This document shows positions 50,266 to 59,900 of a stretch of DNA of 64,000 bases, piece by piece (position 1 is the stretch's first letter; the number at the start of each line of letters is the position of its first letter). Source of the stretch: JAAZBV01 sp964499695 (lineage in GTDB: Bacteria; Desulfobacterota; DSM-4660; Desulfatiglandales; HGW-15); NCBI GenBank assembly GCA_964499695.1, contig CAZCMD010000001.1, positions 1 through 64,000 of the forward strand. Direction: 5' to 3'. The position numbers and the translations under genes are program-made. The notes beneath the pieces are model-generated. The model was not told the DNA's origin, ran no database searches, and worked only from the letters and a program-made list of their open reading frames with translations.

Positions 50266-52755
50266 TTAGCACAACTGGCTTTTGATTTTCTGAAAGATAT
50301 TTTTTCCTGCAGAACTGTCATTTATATTGGCATGCCTATGATATGCTTTTTGCCTTGACCCATTATCACCATTATCGAACATGGCGAAAGCAAGATATTC
50401 AAGTAAAGCAGACTTGTCATTTTCATATATAATTGATTCAAAATATTTTTTGCATTTCTGATAAACAATTTTATTCTTGATAATAAACTCATCATCTTTT
50501 TTAATTGTTAGATCAATAGTTTCTACTCCTGTATCCGGCGAATATTTAAACAAAAATGGATAATTTTCAGAGAAAATGTAAATAAACTGATTATCTGTCC
50601 AGGCAAGTTTGACTTTTCCTCCACCCCCCCTATTATCGAGTAAAGCTTTTGACAGATCCGTTACTGTTTGCAGCTTTCTGGAAATAGGATCAAAACGTAA
50701 TACCACGTTATGATAATGCGGGAAAAGGAAGATTTCATTTTTATAAATAACTGGTGTTACGAACTGACTTAAGTTGCCCGAGTCTGCCAGAGGAGATGGT
50801 GGAAGAGGGACAGCAGCATATGCTTTTCGTGTTTCTCTATTCCAGCATAGTAAAGAACCAGGACCCTTTGGAGTAATCCAATTGTTTTTGCCATCGAAAC
50901 ATATCCCTATAAAACCTAATTCAGATTTTGAAATAAAAATGATTTCTGCGGATTTGGATTCCATATCCAATACAAGTAATCTCCCATGAGTTTGAAGCGT
51001 TGCAACAGTATATTTTCCACATACATGTACTTGAGCAAAAAAGGGGATGGAATTTGAATCTATTTGCTTGTCTATACCCTCAATATTACTAAATTCACCT
51101 GTTGAGGAGTCATAACAAAGAATATCCGGATACAGCAAGCCAAAAAAGAAGATCATATTATTGTAAGTTGAACATTTGGAAAATTTCCAATTCAGACGGT
51201 ATGATTTTATTTTGGTGAAAAAAGATTTGGGTAACTCAATGCTGGAAAATTCTCCAGTTGCTATTGAATATTTTGCAATCGACTTGGCAGACATAGGACA
51301 AAAATAGATATCGTCCTTTATTTTAACAGCAAAGCTGAATAGTCTTTTTTGATCAATATCTTCCCCAGGAAAGCTTCCCATATACTGCGGTTCCAGGGTT
51401 TTTTTATCAATCCTGAACAACCCGTTAAAATGATAAGCTGATACCCAATAAGCCCCATCATAATCTATAAAGCATTCAAAGCAGGCAGTATATTTGTCCA
51501 TATCATCAAGATGCTCTTGAATGGCATGGTTTTGAATCATGACCGGTTTTCCAGTTAGGCCATACATCATTAGTAAAGATCCCCCATCCCCATAATAGGC
51601 ATCAGTCAATGCAATAGCTCTGTGGAGATCAGATGTATCATCATAAATGCCCCAGCCATCGTTTATGTAATTCGAAATGATTTGTTTATAGTCGTTTAGC
51701 AGTTGTGGCCGCATTGACTTATATGTAGCCTCATTGAGAGGATGAGGGCGCCACCACAAGGCTACATCGTCTCGGTTTTTAAAGGTTTCAAGAACATGGC
51801 GCAGTTTATTCAGATACTGTTCGTTGCCCGCAAGCAACGAACCTATGCTTGTGTTGTAAAAGATAACCTTCCTGCCATTGATTATCTTATGCCATTCATC
51901 AGGAAGATTGCAGTCTTCTTTCTTTGTGTTAATGACTTTGTCGAATTTTGGTGAACCCAGTGCAACAAACTTATCCTTGGGATTTCCGAATTTATTTCCA
52001 TAAGCTTTTTTAAAAGCATGTATGTAAGTATTGCGTATTTTCTCGGATTGCACTATTACCGTGTGGGCATACACACATCCGGGAAGGGTGCAGAAATGAT
52101 CCGGCAGAGGAGCATTTTCATCAACCACGAAATATGGGACATAAACAAGCATATCAGTAAGGTTACGCAACCGCTCAAAATAGAAATCGGGATGGACTGT
52201 AGTCACAAAATTATTTGCATCATAGGGCGCGAAGGATACTATAACATCAGGGTGGCGGGCAGCAATGTCATACGACTCCCAATCTGTGCACTCAATGTTA
52301 TTTGAATAGCAGTCCGAACCTTCAAAGTGAGGTGTTCCTAATGAACCATCACTGTTCCTTTCAAACCAGGGAATTGGTATCCAGTAGGGATCACAGTTTG
52401 GATCATCTTTGGCTGCAAGATAAATGCTCTCTATACTATCACTCATGCTTGCATTATAAGATAAAAATGCTATTTCAATTCTGTCAGGTTTAAGTTCGTC
52501 CTTTATACAGTTTTCAATTTTGAACAGATGCTTTATCAAGTCTTTGCTGTCAATTTCTCCGTTGTTTGCTTTGAATAATGCCTCATAGTAATCTTTCAAG
52601 AGCACTGCAGTTTGAGTTCCTTCACCTTTTATGCTTTCGATAAAATCATATATTGCCGATACAGCATCCTGACAATCAGCATACAAACCGGATGACTGTG
52701 CCTGTTTAGTTTTTTGAAGCAGATCTAAAATTTGCCGCTGTTGATACTTTCGCAT
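50266..52755 (-). CDS. CDP-glycerol-transferase-like protein fused to a beta-propeller
   Basis: An 829-residue protein. After a helical N-terminus (1-95), residues 95-425 look like a GT-B fold of the CDP-glycerol glycerophosphotransferase (TagB/TagF) type: VIFYNTSIGSLLAGNE, WWRPHPLNEATYK, YGDGGSLLMMYGLTGKPVMI. From about 430 to 760 the chain is a series of repeats with Trp/Tyr/Gly-rich strands (YWVSAYHFNGLFRIDKKTLE, ILCYDSSTGEFSNIEG, VVLRFDPISRKLQTVTDL) that read as a six- or seven-bladed beta-propeller. The last 60 residues are charged. This fusion is not one I know from a named protein. The enzyme probably transfers a polyol-phosphate, with the propeller binding an acceptor. Confidence 0.72.
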   Translation of the reverse strand: MRKYQQRQILDLLQKTKQAQSSGLYADCQDAVSAIYDFIESIKGEGTQTAVLLKDYYEALFKANNGEIDSKDLIKHLFKIENCIKDELKPDRIEIAFLSYNASMSDSIESIYLAAKDDPNCDPYWIPIPWFERNSDGSLGTPHFEGSDCYSNNIECTDWESYDIAARHPDVIVSFAPYDANNFVTTVHPDFYFERLRNLTDMLVYVPYFVVDENAPLPDHFCTLPGCVYAHTVIVQSEKIRNTYIHAFKKAYGNKFGNPKDKFVALGSPKFDKVINTKKEDCNLPDEWHKIINGRKVIFYNTSIGSLLAGNEQYLNKLRHVLETFKNRDDVALWWRPHPLNEATYKSMRPQLLNDYKQIISNYINDGWGIYDDTSDLHRAIALTDAYYGDGGSLLMMYGLTGKPVMIQNHAIQEHLDDMDKYTACFECFIDYDGAYWVSAYHFNGLFRIDKKTLEPQYMGSFPGEDIDQKRLFSFAVKIKDDIYFCPMSAKSIAKYSIATGEFSSIELPKSFFTKIKSYRLNWKFSKCSTYNNMIFFFGLLYPDILCYDSSTGEFSNIEGIDKQIDSNSIPFFAQVHVCGKYTVATLQTHGRLLVLDMESKSAEIIFISKSELGFIGICFDGKNNWITPKGPGSLLCWNRETRKAYAAVPLPPSPLADSGNLSQFVTPVIYKNEIFLFPHYHNVVLRFDPISRKLQTVTDLSKALLDNRGGGGKVKLAWTDNQFIYIFSENYPFLFKYSPDTGVETIDLTIKKDDEFIIKNKIVYQKCKKYFESIIYENDKSALLEYLAFAMFDNGDNGSRQKAYHRHANINDSSAGKNIFQKIKSQLC

Positions 52756-52799
52756 ATTTTGATTCTATCCATTTCTCATTTTAATCAGTCACGCTACTG

Positions 52800-53852
52800 C
52801 TAGCGATCCTGCCAGTCTGCAAGCATTCTTCGATACATATCACTTAACCCATACTTGTATATCCAACCCAATGCCTTTAACTTGTCAATATTAAGTCTGT
52901 AACCCGTCTCTGACGCGTAGCCGTATTTATGTGTATCAGTTGCTGCTTTTAAGACAACTTTGATATTTCCATCATAAACATCTTTCGCTATAATTTCCGC
53001 CATTTCCCGTATTGTTACACTGGCAGACGGGTTGGCTATGTTATAGGCCTCAATGTCCTTGCCCTTAATTAAAATTGTAAAAAGAGCCCTAACAGAATCT
53101 GAAATGTAGCAATAATTACCGCGTGATTTACCTTCTGTATGAAGCTCGATATCTGAACCTGCCAGTACGCTCCTCGCAAATTGCCCGAATATCCGAGTGT
53201 CATCTCTCGGGGTTCCTGCGCCGAAAGTTTGTGCCAACCGGGCAATTTTTACAGGAAGTCCATATTGATTTGCCCATGCAGTACACAATGCCTCGCATAA
53301 CCTCTTACTTTCAGGATAACTGCTTCTAGGGTTTGAAAGGTCCAGGTAACCTAGATCACTTTCTGCTACTTCAGGAAGGTCTGTCTGGCCGTAAACCTCC
53401 ATAGATGACAGGTACAGGAAACCGCTGCAGTAGTACTTGTGTGCCAGTTCCAGCATATTCCTTGTTCCATCGACAGATATCGAAATGACATCGGCAGGCC
53501 TTGCCACCATATCTGAGGATTTTGTATTCGCTGCACAGTGGAAGATATAATCAATCCGGCTGGGGAATTTGCTTGTATTTAACGGTTTGCGAATATCGCC
53601 AATTACGGTTATTATGCCAAAATCTTTTTCGAGCCTGGCACATTTTTCTATGTCTCGACCATGGGCAATAATCAGTAGATTCAGGTTATATTTGGTATTT
53701 GCGGAAGCAAGGACATGAACAAGCATTCCGCCTATAAGTCCGGTTGCCCCGGTCACCATGACCGTAGTGCCATAGAACTCATTCCAGGAGATGTTAGTAT
53801 CGGACAATATTTCGTTTATGTCTGCTTTAAGCGTTGGTCCGTTCAAACTCAT
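52800..53852 (-). CDS. NAD-dependent epimerase/dehydratase (extended SDR)
   Basis: A 350-residue extended SDR. NAD-binding loop VTGATGLIGGML near residue 33, an Asp-containing GDIRKP region, SSMEVYGQ, and the catalytic YPESKRL (YxxxK) near residue 173; the C-terminal RGNYCYISD and the LGW motif follow. It should act on a nucleotide-linked sugar or polyol. It begins three bases after the IspD-like cytidylyltransferase, so they likely work in succession, as do the mnp1/mnp2 pair of pneumococcal capsules (nucleotidyltransferase plus reductase), though that is only an analogy. Confidence 0.83.
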   Translation of the reverse strand: MSLNGPTLKADINEILSDTNISWNEFYGTTVMVTGATGLIGGMLVHVLASANTKYNLNLLIIAHGRDIEKCARLEKDFGIITVIGDIRKPLNTSKFPSRIDYIFHCAANTKSSDMVARPADVISISVDGTRNMLELAHKYYCSGFLYLSSMEVYGQTDLPEVAESDLGYLDLSNPRSSYPESKRLCEALCTAWANQYGLPVKIARLAQTFGAGTPRDDTRIFGQFARSVLAGSDIELHTEGKSRGNYCYISDSVRALFTILIKGKDIEAYNIANPSASVTIREMAEIIAKDVYDGNIKVVLKAATDTHKYGYASETGYRLNIDKLKALGWIYKYGLSDMYRRMLADWQDR

Positions 53853-53855
53853 CTG

Positions 53856-54575
53856 CTAACCTAATATCTCAGCATTTTCTTCGGCATCATAAAGTGCTTT
53901 AAAAATATAAAAATCAGAGGGAAGGGTTACCTTTATATTATTGCTGCCACATTCTACTGTGTGGAGTTTAACGCCATAATGGAACATCATTGATGCTGTA
54001 TCAATAAATGATGACTTTCCATCTGTTCTCGCTTTTTCATGATATTTCAGGATTTCATTAAAATAGAATGATTGGGGAGCTTTAGCAACTCTCATTGTTT
54101 CACGGTTGCCCATGTCGTCAATACAGCTTTTTTTATTGATATGAATAAACGTTTCATGTTCACGGGCAACTGTAACGCAGTTTCCGTATTGTTTTACCAT
54201 CTCAATATTTTTTGAAATAAGACTCTTATCAATAAAAGGTCTGACACCGTCATTTATCAATATAATGGAATCTCCTGTTGTTCCTGATTCTCTTAATGTG
54301 CACAAACCATTATATATGGACTGCTGGCTTGTATCACCCCCGGTTGTCAGCCATTTGACTTTTTCAATCTGCCAGCGCTTGATTTCCTTTTTCAGTTCTT
54401 TTTCCCATCCGGAAATGCACACGACAGCAATTGAATCAATGTCGGGGTGCATTTCAAAACGCTCAAGTGTATATATCAATATTGGTTTGCCAGCATATTT
54501 TAAAAATTGCTTAGGTAAAGATTTGCTGCTCATACGTATGCCGGTGCCGCCTGCAAAAATAAGAGCAATGTTCAT
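53856..54575 (-). CDS. IspD/TarI-like cytidylyltransferase
   Basis: A 239-residue nucleotidyltransferase of the IspD/TarI fold. The start ALIFAGGTGIRMSSKSLPKQF holds the CTP-binding loop; INDGVRPFI and TVAREHETFI follow, as in ribitol-5-phosphate cytidylyltransferase (TarI). IspD of the MEP pathway has a different lysine-rich region, and this gene stands in a glycan cluster beside a reductase-type SDR and CDP-glycerol-transferase-like proteins, so a role in making CDP-ribitol or a similar CDP-polyol is more likely than isoprenoid synthesis. Second such enzyme in the window. Confidence 0.78.
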   Translation of the reverse strand: MNIALIFAGGTGIRMSSKSLPKQFLKYAGKPILIYTLERFEMHPDIDSIAVVCISGWEKELKKEIKRWQIEKVKWLTTGGDTSQQSIYNGLCTLRESGTTGDSIILINDGVRPFIDKSLISKNIEMVKQYGNCVTVAREHETFIHINKKSCIDDMGNRETMRVAKAPQSFYFNEILKYHEKARTDGKSSFIDTASMMFHYGVKLHTVECGSNNIKVTLPSDFYIFKALYDAEENAEILG

Positions 54576-54684
54576 TTAGTTGGACCTCTCATTGTCTGAT
54601 AGGTTATTGAACTCAAAACAGATAATATTTACATCATTAAATTTATAATAACGAGTTAAAATTATATACCCTATATTATAATTA

Positions 54685-55758
54685 TTATAAAGCGTATAAT
54701 ATGGTGTCAACTGTCCAATTTGTATAATGGCGGATAAAAAATTTGTAATCCATATTTAAATCTATAATATATTCGGGTATTTCTATTATATCTTCAGATT
54801 TGTGGTATATGCTTATCGCTAATTTGGGTTTAAAGCGTTTTATGGTCTTTTTTGCTCCCTTTAATGCCTCAAGCTCAGCGCCTTCAATATCCATCTTAAT
54901 AAAAGTTACACCATCTTCTTCAACAATATCATCAAGAGCTACAACCGGAATCCGGGCATTTCCGGATTCCACGATACAAGAACCTCCTCCACCGTATGAA
55001 TTAAAGTCTAAAGTGTCATTACCATTCCACAAACCGGCCTCATATAATTTGACTTCACATGCGTTAAATTCATTAACTTGTTTTTGGCAAATCTCTATAT
55101 TTTTTTTATCCGGCTCAAAGGCATATATCTTTTTAAGGGTTTTGCATTGCCGGGCCAATCGGTTACTGCTAGTAAAATCAAAACTCCCGGCATCAACAAA
55201 GATTTCATCGTTCACATAATTTACCAAGCTCGGTTCAAAATATTGATCATTATGATTTGCCTGAAAATTTATCCAATCCAGACCATTAATTATATCTTCT
55301 TCATCTATGCCATGCCCGGTAAAGAACTCTATCAAGTCTCTGTGATATTGCTTCCAGACAGCCAGGATTATAATAGAGTTTTCGGAATATTTTGAAACAA
55401 GGGTTTGTGGGGATATTACCGGTATTCCATTAACACTGCTTGCCTGTAAATCACCATTTACATCTGAAAAGCATTCTATTTTTGCATTTTTAAGCAGATT
55501 TTCTATGATCTGTCCAACCTTGCCGGCGCCATAAATGATTATTCTTTTCCTGTTTTTTAATGACTCATCAATATAGTCGACAAATTGCCTGACTTTTTCA
55601 TTTAAAAATAAAGATGGCATCGAAGGTAAATTTTTTTTTACCATGTTTTCTATATGCACTATGTCATTGGTAATAGAATAGAGAAGCCGGTATACAAAAA
55701 TATCTTTCGACTCCTTGTCTTCCAGCTCTCTATATATTTTTATTGCTGTTTTAATCAT
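54685..55758 (-). CDS. FkbM methyltransferase with N-terminal Rossmann module
   Basis: A 357-residue protein. Residues 1-70 are helical, 70-180 form a Rossmann-like module (RIIIYGAGKVGQIIENLL, then NGIPVISPQTL) similar to the C-terminal module of the nearby glycosyltransferases, and 190-357 an FkbM-type methyltransferase (DEIFVDAGSFDFTS, YAFEPDKKNIEI, TFIKMDIEGAELEALKGA). FkbM enzymes O-methylate sugars or polyketides. The frame runs on to ATG 55788, but the ATG at 55758 overlaps the TGA of the upstream GT4 gene (ATGA), which is a better start. Confidence 0.83.
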   Translation of the reverse strand: MIKTAIKIYRELEDKESKDIFVYRLLYSITNDIVHIENMVKKNLPSMPSLFLNEKVRQFVDYIDESLKNRKRIIIYGAGKVGQIIENLLKNAKIECFSDVNGDLQASSVNGIPVISPQTLVSKYSENSIIILAVWKQYHRDLIEFFTGHGIDEEDIINGLDWINFQANHNDQYFEPSLVNYVNDEIFVDAGSFDFTSSNRLARQCKTLKKIYAFEPDKKNIEICQKQVNEFNACEVKLYEAGLWNGNDTLDFNSYGGGGSCIVESGNARIPVVALDDIVEEDGVTFIKMDIEGAELEALKGAKKTIKRFKPKLAISIYHKSEDIIEIPEYIIDLNMDYKFFIRHYTNWTVDTILYAL

Positions 55759-56966
55759 GATCGATTTAACAAAACTTTCCCGACACAATTTTTTCCACGA
55801 GTATAGTCATTCTGATTTATTCCTGAGACAAGAAATGAATAAAGCCTGTCATTCAGTTTTATTATGTCGAATTCATCCTTTACTCTTGCCTCGGCATTTT
55901 TGCTTAAATCCATACGTAGATCCATATCAGAAGCTATTTTAAGCATGTTTTCGGCTATTGAATCGATATCTTTTTCAGGTGAAAGAAGCCCTGTTTTTTT
56001 ATGAATTACAAGTTCAGGTATTCCTGAGTGATATGTGCTTACAACCGGAAGTCCTATAGCGTGTGCTTCGGTTAGTGCTACGGGCACACCCTCTGAATCG
56101 CCATTTTTTGCTACTACACTGGTTAGAACAAATACATCAGCATTCTGCATCTCTTGAATCACTTCAGTCTTTGTTTTAGGGCCCAGAAATGTTACATGTT
56201 CTCCAATCCCTTCCTTTTTCACAATCTCCTGACACTCTTCATATAGTTCTCCTCCACCAATAATCCTGTATTCTGATTTAATTTTCTTATGGATTTTAGC
56301 AAAAGCCTTTAAAGAAAATTCGATTCCCTTTTTCTCAACAAAGCGGCCTACGGTAAGAAATGTGATTTTATCTTTCATGAAAATACGATTTTTACATGAG
56401 AATCTTTCGAGGTCTATGCCATAACGGTGAATAATTACCTTGTCAGGGTTACATCCTCTTTTAACCAGTTCATTTTTCATAAAATGACTCGGAGTGGTTA
56501 TTAGATCAGCCCTTTCAAATAAATAATTATAGCAGTTATCACCTTTTTCTAAGAAATATCTGGATGCATCATAGCCATGAAACGAAACCAAAATAAATGT
56601 GTTACATAATCGAAAAAGTGGCTCAAACATATTAAAAATTTCACCGAAATGAACATGAAAAGCGCTAATATCATTTAAATTGTTAATTTTATTAATATCT
56701 ATAAAAGAACAAAGCCATGCGTCAGGATCGTTTTTTATTTTTTCTGGCGGAGCTTTTATAAATTTTGTTTTTTTCAGCAAATCATATGTCTCGATTTCTT
56801 CATGAATGGTTTTCGTCCTGGTGGTATAAGTAGACCAGTTTTCTATATCAAATCCCCTGTCAATCAAGCCGGTCATCTGGTCTAATATAAAAGTAGCAGA
56901 TACTGCAGGAAACTCCCCCTGCATAATCATAATTTTCTTTTTATTTTGAATCGGTTTATTAATCAT
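55755..56966 (-). CDS. GT4 family glycosyltransferase
   Basis: A 403-residue GT-B glycosyltransferase like WcaL/colanic acid enzymes. N-terminal GEFPAVSATFILDQM, then YGIDLERFSCK, FLTVGRFVEKKGIEFSLKAF, and the nucleotide-sugar-binding EX7E region EGVPVALTEAHAIGLPVVST with SGIPELV. Family and retaining mechanism are clear; donor sugar is not. It begins two bases after the 1282-residue fusion gene's stop and overlaps the FkbM gene, so it is co-translated with both. Confidence 0.9.
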   Translation of the reverse strand: MINKPIQNKKKIMIMQGEFPAVSATFILDQMTGLIDRGFDIENWSTYTTRTKTIHEEIETYDLLKKTKFIKAPPEKIKNDPDAWLCSFIDINKINNLNDISAFHVHFGEIFNMFEPLFRLCNTFILVSFHGYDASRYFLEKGDNCYNYLFERADLITTPSHFMKNELVKRGCNPDKVIIHRYGIDLERFSCKNRIFMKDKITFLTVGRFVEKKGIEFSLKAFAKIHKKIKSEYRIIGGGELYEECQEIVKKEGIGEHVTFLGPKTKTEVIQEMQNADVFVLTSVVAKNGDSEGVPVALTEAHAIGLPVVSTYHSGIPELVIHKKTGLLSPEKDIDSIAENMLKIASDMDLRMDLSKNAEARVKDEFDIIKLNDRLYSFLVSGINQNDYTRGKNCVGKVLLNRS

Positions 56967-56968
56967 TT

Positions 56969-59900
56969 CTATCTCGCTTTTTTTGATAGATATTGGTTCT
57001 TGAAGGCTGTCCCTGAAAATCCGGCTGTCATTATCTGGTCTTGAAAAGCCTGCGGAGTGTAATCACTTTGAAGCAAATGGTTATAAAAGGTAAACAAATC
57101 TTTTGTGAAAAAGTCTGTCTGTTCCTTGTTCAATCCACTCCTCTTTACCCAAAGACCTATCATTTGAGCGAGGCTAGCATTCCATCCGCCCAATGCATTT
57201 ATCGATATATCGGTAAAGTCTGCTGCCTTCAAATGTCTTTCCAGGGAGAAAGGAGTGTAACGGTATTCATCGTGGGGGGCATCATGCAAAGGCCAAAGAA
57301 ACGGGACTGTAAAAAACAACAATCCGCCCGGTTTGAGTACCCTGTTTATTTCTTTTAAGACCGACTCGATATCCGGCAGGTGTTCGAATAATTCGGTAGC
57401 CATAACAGTATCGACAGTATTGTCATCGAGCGGGATCTTTCTGCCATCCCAGAACATATCAGGCTTGCCGTTTTGCTGGTAGGTTGGGTTTTCGATATCC
57501 AGGCCGATATATTTTTCAACCTTGCTGTTGGATAAAATATATTGTTTATAGGGCATTTCACCGCAACCGAGATCAAGCAAAGTGCCTTTAAAAATGTTAA
57601 GCTTTTCATCAATGGATTTTTTTATTGAAGATCTCATATAATATAGATCCATGTTTTCCGGTGTAAGGGGGATGTTGATAAAATTATTTTGACGTGTAGA
57701 GTTAGATAAATTCTCCGAAATTCTTTTTTCTACCCAATTAATTGCTACTTTCGTTCTTTTGAGATTCTTATATTTATCGTTTATCTCTATCAATGACTGT
57801 TGAGCTTCCAGTACGCCGAGTAATGATAGTTTAAGAATAGCCCTTGCACATTCGAGTTCAACAAGATCACCTTTCTCAAGAAATTTCTCATATCTATTGA
57901 TAGCACTATCCATCAAGCTTAGTTTTTCTTGAGCAGAAAGGCTCGAAATAATATTGTGCCTAATCTTAGAATATGGAATTTTCTTTTTAAGTATAAAAAC
58001 CACGGAGTTGTTAGGTACATAAATAATAGGTTCGAAATATTCTGAGAAAAATTCCATTGTGATTGCCAACCAAGGGCATGTCGGATGAATAAAATCCTGT
58101 TGAATGATAATTGAATGATTAGGTATCAAATTCGGAAAAAACTCACGTACAATAAAGTCATTTATCTCCCAAGACTTGGAAACGTCAATAAACAGCAATT
58201 CAATTGCTGTTTTATCCCAGGGGAAAGAGGTTATGTCCCCTTCATGAATATCCAAAATGTTTTTAATCTCAAATGTGTTCTGATCAAAGATTGATCTTAT
58301 AGAATCTCCTGGTGAGTAGTCTCCATATTTTTTCAGATACTTATCAGATTGATGCTTATCAGCTATAAATAAATCATATGAATGAATAACTTTAAATTTT
58401 GATTCATTGATTTTGTTCTCCGATACCCCCATAGCCAGTGAAAGCGTAGAGCCACCTAAAAAACATCCGGCATCAATAATAGCGCCAACACCTTTCCAAT
58501 ATTCTTTACCAAGCATATAAAGGAGTTGACGTTCCTCAACTGATAACATTGTTGTAATCAACTTAATTTTCTCCGGAAGTATAATCCTACGCCAATCAGA
58601 ACTTATACCATCTAACGCTGCCGGATATTCATGTTTTTTCTTGTTTTTAAAAGAAGTTTTTTTATGCAATGGTATCCTTTTATCTTCTCGTGCAATACCA
58701 TTATCAGTGATTTTAATTTGTGGTAGATTCATTGAATCTGATGCTGGGATCTTTATCTCACTTTTAATGGATGTTCTCAGGACCATTTTTTTAATGAAAT
58801 CAGCCCATCTGTCAGCACATACTTTAATCGTGTATTCCTTTTCAACTGTTTTACGCGCGGCTTTTGATAGTCTTCGCCAGAGACCTTTTTCATTTTGTAA
58901 TCTTACTATAGTATTAAGGAAGTCTTCTTCACGATTGTCAACAAGCAGACCGTTCTCGTCGTGTTTAATAATTTCAGTTGCACCACTCTTGGTTTTTGTG
59001 CAGACAGGTACCAATCCGCATCCCATGGCTTCCATTAATGAAATAGACATACCTTCATAGTCTGACAGCAAAACAAATACATGGTTCTGAAGCAATGCGG
59101 GAAAGATTTCATCAACTGCCAACAATCCACCATATCTAAGCCTGTTACCAAATTGCGCAGTATTTATAGCCTCAATAGCATTTCCCTGCTCCCTGTCCTC
59201 GCCATAAAGAGTTGCACTGGTGCCGGGGATTTTATCAAGTACCTTCTTTAATGATTCTATAACATCGAAGATTCTCTTTTGACGCTGTATTAATCTCCCG
59301 GTATATACAAGATTTAATTCTCTGCCCGGTTTATCGACTGTTTTATCCGGCAGACTAATACCATAAGGACATTTAAGCATTTCTACATCGGGGACATTTT
59401 GAGCTTCTACAAGACCTTTAATATATTCGGATACACATACAATTCCGGACAGGCGATAATCCATATCTCCTGAAACAAAATATTCAATCAGCTCATGATG
59501 AAAATTATCATCCGAGTGCAAAATGCCGACTGTCGGGATGCCTGCTTCTTTTATCCACCGTGACGCAAAATATGCGGGCACACTTAAATTGGGGACAAAA
59601 AGATCCGGCGGATCAGGTTTTAAGATATTTAATAATTGCAGAATATTCTGCTCAGTATATTGCTGTCGAGGCACAACGATGCAGGGTATGCCGTTCCGTT
59701 GGAGATTACGGAGAACCGTACATTCAGAATCTGCATTCATTAAGAAAATTACTTCCGGTTTTATCCCGCGAGCAGCCAATTCCGGTAAAATGCGCTGAAG
59801 CCAGATATTAGGGCCATTGATCTGATTCGGCCCATATGCTACGAACGTAACCTTTAACGGGGCTTTATGATTAACCTCTATTTGAGCTTTTTTATCAGCA

